Assembly (NCBI GenBank): GCA_963825565.1
Contig: CAWGTW010000006.1
Coordinates: 62,001-126,000, forward strand
Length of the DNA: 64,000 bases
Direction: 5' to 3'
Origin: JBFGCT01 sp963825565
GTDB taxonomy: Bacteria; Actinomycetota; Acidimicrobiia; Acidimicrobiales; Ilumatobacteraceae
Position numbers and translations under genes: made by a program
Notes under the pieces: generated by a model
What the model was told of the DNA's origin: nothing
The model's input: only the letters and a program-made list of their open reading frames with translations
Database searches by the model: none
Shown: positions 59,147 to 64,000 of the stretch, piece after piece
Layout of the letters: each line of letters begins with the position of its first letter
Numbering within the stretch: position 1 is the first letter of the stretch

Positions 59147-61780
59147 TCACTGCTCGTTCGCTCCTCGTTCGCTGCTGGTGGACGTCGGTCGGGCCGCGGT
59201 CGGGTGTGTCGCGCCGGCGAGGACGAGCTGCATCATCTCGCGGGCGACCATCGGGCCGGCGTTCTGGTTCTGGCCGGTGACGAGGTTGCCGTCGACGACC
59301 CAGTGGTTGGCGAACGGATCGCGGAATCGCGTCGCGCTCTCGAAGCGGGCGCCCTTCGCCCGCAGCTCCCGTTCGGGGTGGTGTGGCGTCGACTCGATCC
59401 CCAGCTCGCGCACCTGTTTGTCGGTGACGGCGGAGATGCGCCGACCCTCGACGAGCGGCCGGCCGTCCGGACCGGCGGCGTTGAGCAGGCCGAGCGGCCC
59501 GTGACAGACGCCCCCGATCACCGTGCCGAGGTCGTTGGCCTCGGTGATCTTGCCCGCCAGCGCGTCGGAGAAACCGAAGTCGAACGCCGCGCCCCAGCCC
59601 CCGGCGAGGAACACGATGTCGTAGTCGGACATGTCGAGCTCCCCGATCGCCCGCGAGTGCGCGACCTGCTCGCGGAAGGTGTCGTCGGCCAGGAAGCGGT
59701 CGTCGCCCGCCGACCGGATCACCGGCTTGAGCGACTGCGGGTCGACCGGGATCGTGCCACCGGCCGGGCTCGCCACGTCGACCCGCATCCCCGCGTCGAG
59801 GAAGGCGTAGTAGGGCACGGTCATCTCACTGGCGAACACCCCGGTCGGCTTGCCGACATCGAGCACCGCCGTGTTGGTCGCCACGATCAGCGCCCGTCGC
59901 CCCGCGAGATCGAGTGCGACAGCGTCGGGATCGTCGGGATGCAGCCCCAACCGCCGGAGCGCCTTGCGCAGCACCCGCGCGGGCGGTGGCGGTGTGCGCG
60001 CCGCCGGCCCGCCGGCCCGGCGCATCGAGGCGTACGGCCATGGCGTCTTGCGGTCGGGGACGAGCACCTCTCGCTCGTCGGCGAGGCGCTCTCGGAGCAG
60101 CGAGAACACCGACGCCGCCGTACGGTCGCCGGCCCGGTTGACCGATTCGATCGCATCGACGCTCAGGTCGTACAACTCCCACTGGTCCGGCAGCGGCTCG
60201 GTGCGGTACTGGTCGCCACCGGGGCCGTTGGCCGCGAGGTGGCGGAGGTGCGGCTCGGTCCAGGTCGCCGGATCGTCGAACGTCCGCACGACCTTCCACA
60301 GGTGACCGCCGCCGCCCGTCGCGTCCGCTTCGTCGACGACGGAGACCAGGCCTTCGAAGTTGGCACCGACGTGCGCCGGTACGCGGATCTGCAGCGGCGC
60401 CGGCGGCGGGGTCGTCCGACCGAGCCGGCGGATCAGCCCCGGGATCGACGTATCCCCTTCGAGCATGTTGTCGCGCGTGGTCAGGTAGACGCGACGTTCA
60501 CGGTCCGGCTCCGCGGTGCCGTCGACGATCGGCATCAGGTTGCGGCCCGGCAGCGGATGCACCTCGGAGAAGTCGGCGCGCAGGACATCCGCGGTCGCGT
60601 TCTGGTCGATCGATGCCGCGGCGAGCAGCGTCGGAACGATGTCGACGTGTGACGTCGGCGCCTCCTCGACGACCCCCGACGTCGTCGAGCCGTTCCCGAC
60701 GCGAACGATGGTGAACGGGACGCGGGTCGCCTCGTCGTACAGGTTGAACCACTTCTGGTGGAGCCCGCCGTGGGCGCCGAGCAGCTCGCCGTGGTCGGAC
60801 GTGCGAACGAGCACCGCGTCGGTGCCGGCCGAGGTCACGGCACGGCGTACCCGGTCGATCGGGCCGTCGACCTCCGCGTGCAGGCGGTAGTACAGGTCGC
60901 GGTAGAGCTGGGCATTCTTGGCGTAGATGCCGGCAACGAGGCGCGCCGGGCCGTACCCGCTGGGGTAGGCGGCGCGATAGGCGATCTGGGCCGCCGGCTT
61001 CGACGCGAGGTCCTCGCCGTCGGTCGGGGACGGCGGCACGGCCGGCGGGTCGAGCAGGGCCGACGGGGCAAGCGGGTTGCCACGGCGGACCCAGGCCGGG
61101 AACAACACGATGTCGTGCGGGTTGACGAAGCTGGCGACGAGGAGGAACGGGCGCAAGGCCGCTTCGTCGCCGGCCAGGCGGCGGGCGTGACGGTCCTCCA
61201 GCCAGGCGACCACGCGATCGGCGATCAGCGAGTCGCGACGCGTCCCGCTGTTGGCCAGCGCAGCGCCGTGGGGCTCGGGGCCGACCCACCCGGAGAACCC
61301 GAACGGGGCGAGTGGATCGGCGTCGAGATACGCCCGGACCGCAACCGGATCGACAACGCCGTCGTCGTCGTTGGTCGCCAGTGGGGCGCCGCTCTCGCCA
61401 TCGATCAGATCGGCATGGGAGATGTGCCACTTGCCGTCGTAGTGCGTGTCGTACCCGCCGGCCCGGAACCAGTTGCCGAGGGTCGGCACCTCGCCGGGGC
61501 GCAGCCACCGCAGCCGCGAGTCGTCGGCCATCTTGCCGAGCCCGTCGGTCTGGGTGACCCCGTGGACGTCGGGGAACTGCCCGGTGAAGATCGTCGGCCG
61601 GCTCGGCACGCACGCCAGCGAGCCGGTGTAGTGCCGCCGGAAGGACACGCCGTGCTCGTCGAACCAACGGCGGCCGGGAAGGGTCCGGACGCGCCAGTCG
61701 ACGAGCTCGTCGGGCTCGTACGGGGGTGCGGCCCGCTCCTGGTCGGTCATCACGATCACGATGTCGGGGCGGTCGGTCAT
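59147..61780 (-). CDS. Sulfatase fused to DJ-1/PfpI-type domain
   Basis: An 877-residue, two-domain protein in one continuous frame. Residues ~1-590 are a type I sulfatase/phosphonate monoester hydrolase-like domain: VIVMTDQ with a metal Asp, the formylglycine motif CVPSR (Cys57-x-Pro-x-Arg61), YDGKWHISH, TSDHGELLGAHGGLHQKWF and HVDIVPTLL. After a short Pro-rich link, ~625-865 are a DJ-1/PfpI (type 1 glutamine amidotransferase-like) domain: RRALIVATNTAVL, YDIVFLAGGWGAAFDF and the nucleophile elbow IGGVCHGPLGLL (Cys759). This resembles Hsp31/PfpI glyoxalase- or amidase-like proteins. The start at 61780 overlaps the SRPBCC stop by ATGA. Confidence 0.88.
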   Translation of the reverse strand: MTDRPDIVIVMTDQERAAPPYEPDELVDWRVRTLPGRRWFDEHGVSFRRHYTGSLACVPSRPTIFTGQFPDVHGVTQTDGLGKMADDSRLRWLRPGEVPTLGNWFRAGGYDTHYDGKWHISHADLIDGESGAPLATNDDDGVVDPVAVRAYLDADPLAPFGFSGWVGPEPHGAALANSGTRRDSLIADRVVAWLEDRHARRLAGDEAALRPFLLVASFVNPHDIVLFPAWVRRGNPLAPSALLDPPAVPPSPTDGEDLASKPAAQIAYRAAYPSGYGPARLVAGIYAKNAQLYRDLYYRLHAEVDGPIDRVRRAVTSAGTDAVLVRTSDHGELLGAHGGLHQKWFNLYDEATRVPFTIVRVGNGSTTSGVVEEAPTSHVDIVPTLLAAASIDQNATADVLRADFSEVHPLPGRNLMPIVDGTAEPDRERRVYLTTRDNMLEGDTSIPGLIRRLGRTTPPPAPLQIRVPAHVGANFEGLVSVVDEADATGGGGHLWKVVRTFDDPATWTEPHLRHLAANGPGGDQYRTEPLPDQWELYDLSVDAIESVNRAGDRTAASVFSLLRERLADEREVLVPDRKTPWPYASMRRAGGPAARTPPPPARVLRKALRRLGLHPDDPDAVALDLAGRRALIVATNTAVLDVGKPTGVFASEMTVPYYAFLDAGMRVDVASPAGGTIPVDPQSLKPVIRSAGDDRFLADDTFREQVAHSRAIGELDMSDYDIVFLAGGWGAAFDFGFSDALAGKITEANDLGTVIGGVCHGPLGLLNAAGPDGRPLVEGRRISAVTDKQVRELGIESTPHHPERELRAKGARFESATRFRDPFANHWVVDGNLVTGQNQNAGPMVAREMMQLVLAGATHPTAARPTSTSSERGANEQ

Positions 61781-62325
61781 GTCGGGTGCTCGGCTTCCTC
61801 GGGGGGCGGGACGGGGGCGGGAGCTCGGGCGGTGGGCGGGGCCGCCGCCGGCGCGGGGTCGCCGGCCGCGGGCGCGACCTCGTGCCCGGCGACGTTCGCG
61901 GCGACCTGCGCGGCGAGGCCGTCGAGCAGCTGTTCGGAGGCCTTCACCAGACGGGCGCCGACGACGCGTGCGAGCAGCCGCTGCGGCGGTCGGCGGCCGG
62001 CCTCGACCCGCGTCGTCAGGCGCACCCGGGTCGACGTCCCGGCCGGGGCGAGGCGCCACTCGTTCGACACGTCGCCGACCGGCGGCAGGCCGGTGATCCG
62101 GTAGGCGAGGACCCTGCCCGGCTCCCACGTCGTCACCGTCTCGAGCAGCGTGAGTCGGCCGGTCTGGACCCGGCGGACCGCCCCCAGGCCGATGGTCTGT
62201 ACCTTCATCGTGCAGGAGTGGTCGACGTTCGGCGCCCACGCGGCGATCGACGCGAAGTCGGCGAGCACCGCCCACACGCGGCCGGCCGGCGCGTCGATGT
62301 CCCTGGTGCGGACGATCTCGGTCAC
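61777..62325 (-). CDS. SRPBCC-family (polyketide cyclase/dehydrase-like) protein
   Basis: A 182-residue START/Bet v 1-fold protein. The N-terminal strand-helix VTEIVRTRDIDAPAGRVWAV is classic, followed by DFASIAAWAPNVDHS, ETVTTWEPGRVLAYRITGLP and a helical region LVKASEQLLDGLAAQVAANV. It ends in an Ala/Pro-rich tail. It binds a hydrophobic ligand in a cavity; role in this operon unknown. GTG 62325 overlaps the dehalogenase stop by GTGA, and its own stop overlaps the sulfatase start. The upstream open frame is only antisense-type reading of the dehalogenase gene. Confidence 0.88.
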   Translation of the reverse strand: MTEIVRTRDIDAPAGRVWAVLADFASIAAWAPNVDHSCTMKVQTIGLGAVRRVQTGRLTLLETVTTWEPGRVLAYRITGLPPVGDVSNEWRLAPAGTSTRVRLTTRVEAGRRPPQRLLARVVGARLVKASEQLLDGLAAQVAANVAGHEVAPAAGDPAPAAAPPTARAPAPVPPPEEAEHPT

Positions 62326-63227
62326 GATCCGGCGAATCCGATCAGCAGCTCGGCCAACTCCGCGCCGCGATCCTCCTGCAGGAAGTGTCCCGCGCCGTCG
62401 ACCGTCGTATGCGGTTGGCCCTGGGCGCCGGGCACCTTCGCCCGGAACGGGGCGTCGCCGCCCCTGGTCACCGGATCGCGGTCGCTGAAGCACAGCAGGA
62501 AGGGCCGGTCGAATCGTTCGAGCACCTGCCACGCGGCCACGTTGTCGGCGCTGGCCGGGTCGTCGGGGGAGGTCGGCACGAGCGTCGGGAAGATCCGCGC
62601 CCCCGCCTGGTAGGAGTCGTCGGGGAACGGCGCGTCGTACGCCTCCCGGACGCCGTCGGGTAGGTCGATCGTCGTCGCGGCGTCGATCAGCCGGCCGACG
62701 TCGAGCACCGGCGTCTCCTGGGAGAACTTCTGCCAGGCGAGGAACGCGTCGCTGGCCGGGCCGTGCCCGGTGGGGAGCCCGGTGTTGCCGATCGCCACGC
62801 GGGCGAACCGCTCCGGGGCGAGAGCGACCAGCCGCAGCCCGATCAGCCCGCCCCAGTCCTGGGCGAACAGCGTGAGGTCGCGCAGGTCGAGATGGTCGAA
62901 CAACAGGCCGCGCATCCACTCGACGTGGCGGGCGTAGGTGTAGTCGGACCGCTCGGTCGGCTTGTCGCTGCGACCGAACCCGACGAGGTCGGGAGCGATC
63001 ACGCGATGGCCGGCGGCGGCGAGCGGAGGGATCATGTGCCGGTAGAGGTAGCTCCACGTCGGCTCGCCGTGTATCAACAGGACCGGCGGCGCGCCGGCCG
63101 GACCCTCGTCGAGGTAGTGCACGCGCAGCGTGCCCCCGTCGCCGTCGGGCACGTCGACGTAGTGCGGGGCGAACGGATAGCCGGGCAGGTCGGCGAAGCG
63201 GTCGTCGGGCGTGCGGAGCGTCTGCAT
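62322..63227 (-). CDS. Haloalkane dehalogenase, DhlA-like subfamily
   Basis: A 301-residue alpha/beta hydrolase with dehalogenase features: LLIHGEPTWSYLYRHMIP, LVGFGRSDKP, the nucleophile block FAQDWGGLIG (Asp124, Trp125, the same positions as in DhlA) and the terminal HFLQED His. The GEP at the oxyanion site and DhlA-like numbering suggest subfamily I. It would hydrolyse a carbon-halogen bond to an alcohol and halide. Related genes sometimes act on other esters or epoxides. It heads the overlapping pair with the SRPBCC and sulfatase genes and lies 65 bases after the MBL-fold gene. Confidence 0.9.
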   Translation of the reverse strand: MQTLRTPDDRFADLPGYPFAPHYVDVPDGDGGTLRVHYLDEGPAGAPPVLLIHGEPTWSYLYRHMIPPLAAAGHRVIAPDLVGFGRSDKPTERSDYTYARHVEWMRGLLFDHLDLRDLTLFAQDWGGLIGLRLVALAPERFARVAIGNTGLPTGHGPASDAFLAWQKFSQETPVLDVGRLIDAATTIDLPDGVREAYDAPFPDDSYQAGARIFPTLVPTSPDDPASADNVAAWQVLERFDRPFLLCFSDRDPVTRGGDAPFRAKVPGAQGQPHTTVDGAGHFLQEDRGAELAELLIGFAGS

Positions 63228-63292
63228 TCGGTGTTGTTGCTTTCAGGTCGTCGGGCGATCATCGGGTGATCATCGGTCGGGTCATCGTCGGG

Positions 63293-64000
63293 TCAACGTC
63301 GGGCGGGCACCTCGACGCGGTGAAGATCATCGCCGAGCTCGATCCGCCCGGCGAACCAGGCCGCGGCCCGCTCGCGCCAGTCGGCTCCGTCACCGCCGGG
63401 CGGGATCGCCGGGACGTAGTGGGTGAGCACGAGCGTCCCGACGCCGGCGCGGGCCGCGGTCTGCGCCGCCTCCTCGGGCGAGGAGTGGTAGTCGAGGGTG
63501 TCCTGCAAGCGCTGGATCGGGATGCCCGAGATGATGTCCTTGCGGATCGCCGTGTGGACCAGTGCGTCGGCGCCGGCGCAGAGCCGGTCGAGCCCGGCGC
63601 ACGGCACGGTGTCGCCGGCGGTGACCACCGACGCACCGGCGTGGTCGAACCGGTAGCCGACCGTCGGTTCGACCGGACGGTGATCGGTCGGGGCAGCCGA
63701 GATCGACACCGCGCCGCCGAGCCCGAGCGGTCCGTCGGCGATCTCGACGACGTCGACGATCGGTCCGCTGTCGAGGTCGCCGTGGTGGGCGATGCGGTAG
63801 CCGATGTCCGGGCCGAGGGACGCCAGGATGTGGCCGACGACCTCCCGGGTGCCGACCGGACCGACGATGCGCAACGGGGTCGGCTCGAACGTCGTGATCC
63901 AGTGGCTGGTGATGACGTCGTTGAGATCGGTGATGTGGTCGCTGTGCAGATGGGTCAACAGCACGGCGGTGAGCTGCGACGGCGGAACCGGCACCGCGGC
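63293..64000 (-). CDS. MBL-fold metallo-hydrolase (5' end cut by window)
   Basis: The C-terminal ~235 residues of a metallo-beta-lactamase-fold hydrolase. The metal motif LLTHLHSDHITDL (HxHxDH) is followed by TAGDTVPCAGLDRL (metal Asp) and LVLTHYVPAIPP (last metal His), an RNase Z/arylsulfatase-like pattern. The frame runs past the window edge without a stop, so the start is outside. It probably belongs to the same operon as the dehalogenase. Substrate unknown. Confidence 0.88.
   Translation of the reverse strand, partial: AAVPVPPSQLTAVLLTHLHSDHITDLNDVITSHWITTFEPTPLRIVGPVGTREVVGHILASLGPDIGYRIAHHGDLDSGPIVDVVEIADGPLGLGGAVSISAAPTDHRPVEPTVGYRFDHAGASVVTAGDTVPCAGLDRLCAGADALVHTAIRKDIISGIPIQRLQDTLDYHSSPEEAAQTAARAGVGTLVLTHYVPAIPPGGDGADWRERAAAWFAGRIELGDDLHRVEVPARR

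Noticed and set aside
59088..59175. Repeated ctcgttcg words at the end of the sulfatase/DJ-1 gene
   Set aside because: Short, irregular units partly inside coding sequence; simple-sequence drift is enough to explain them.

Overview
The window looks like a chromosome segment of a high-GC, monoderm actinobacterium. Strongly GC-biased third codon positions, frequent GTG starts, many 4-base stop/start overlaps, an actinobacterial TIGR03084-type protein and the general protein flavour suggest class Acidimicrobiia (Ilumatobacter-like). That placement is inference; no rRNA, tRNA, IS element or CRISPR array was recognised.

Layout. 1-7 kb: an acyl-CoA carboxylase pair (biotin carboxylase cut by the window edge, carboxyltransferase), a TIGR03084-type protein, a structured 450-base intergenic region, an MFS exporter, a hydrolase and a DUF1330 protein. 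7-10 kb: peptidoglycan precursor genes murF and ddl, diverging, then a TetR regulator. 10.3-16.8 kb: a tightly coupled lipid-type operon (acyl-CoA reductase fused to a HAD phosphatase, zinc alcohol dehydrogenase, LarA-like DUF2088 protein, PlsC acyltransferase, two tiny coupled ORFs) facing tetR across two symmetrical DNA elements. 16.9-22.3 kb: lipoprotein, cyclase-family enzyme, a biotinyl-carboxyltransferase fusion and a ClC channel. 22.4-41.7 kb: a surface-polysaccharide locus with a CDP-paratose-2-epimerase-like enzyme, WecB/TagA and two GT4 glycosyltransferases, an initiating sugar transferase, a sulfotransferase, a chain-length protein lacking a normal Walker A, a flippase-polymerase fusion, UDP-glucose dehydrogenase and two large secreted repeat proteins. 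41.7-46.6 kb: MscS channel, DUF2207 membrane protein, hydrolase and RlmI-like methyltransferase.

46.7-58.2 kb is the most interesting part. A phosphonate-type ABC importer (phnD-phnC-phnE-phnE) lies near a LysR-controlled cassette of a gamma-butyrobetaine-dioxygenase-like enzyme, an HD-domain oxygenase-like protein (the TmpA/TmpB and PhnY*/PhnZ combination) and a 3-hydroxyisobutyrate-dehydrogenase-like enzyme. Two divergent NT5C-type nucleotidase paralogues and a phosphofructokinase sit between importer and cassette. From 57.1 kb to the end, co-directional genes (MetE-like methyltransferase, double-DUF1330 protein, sulfatase/DJ-1 fusion, SRPBCC protein, haloalkane dehalogenase, MBL hydrolase) look like a catabolic operon of unknown substrate.

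Two window-wide observations matter when using this annotation. First, eleven reading-frame breaks occur in seven otherwise normal genes, all between 2.1 and 32.5 kb; ten look like one extra base and one like a missing base, which points to residual assembly errors. Second, a 163-base intergenic sequence occurs twice (3673-3835 and 52997-53159) at about 95 percent identity.
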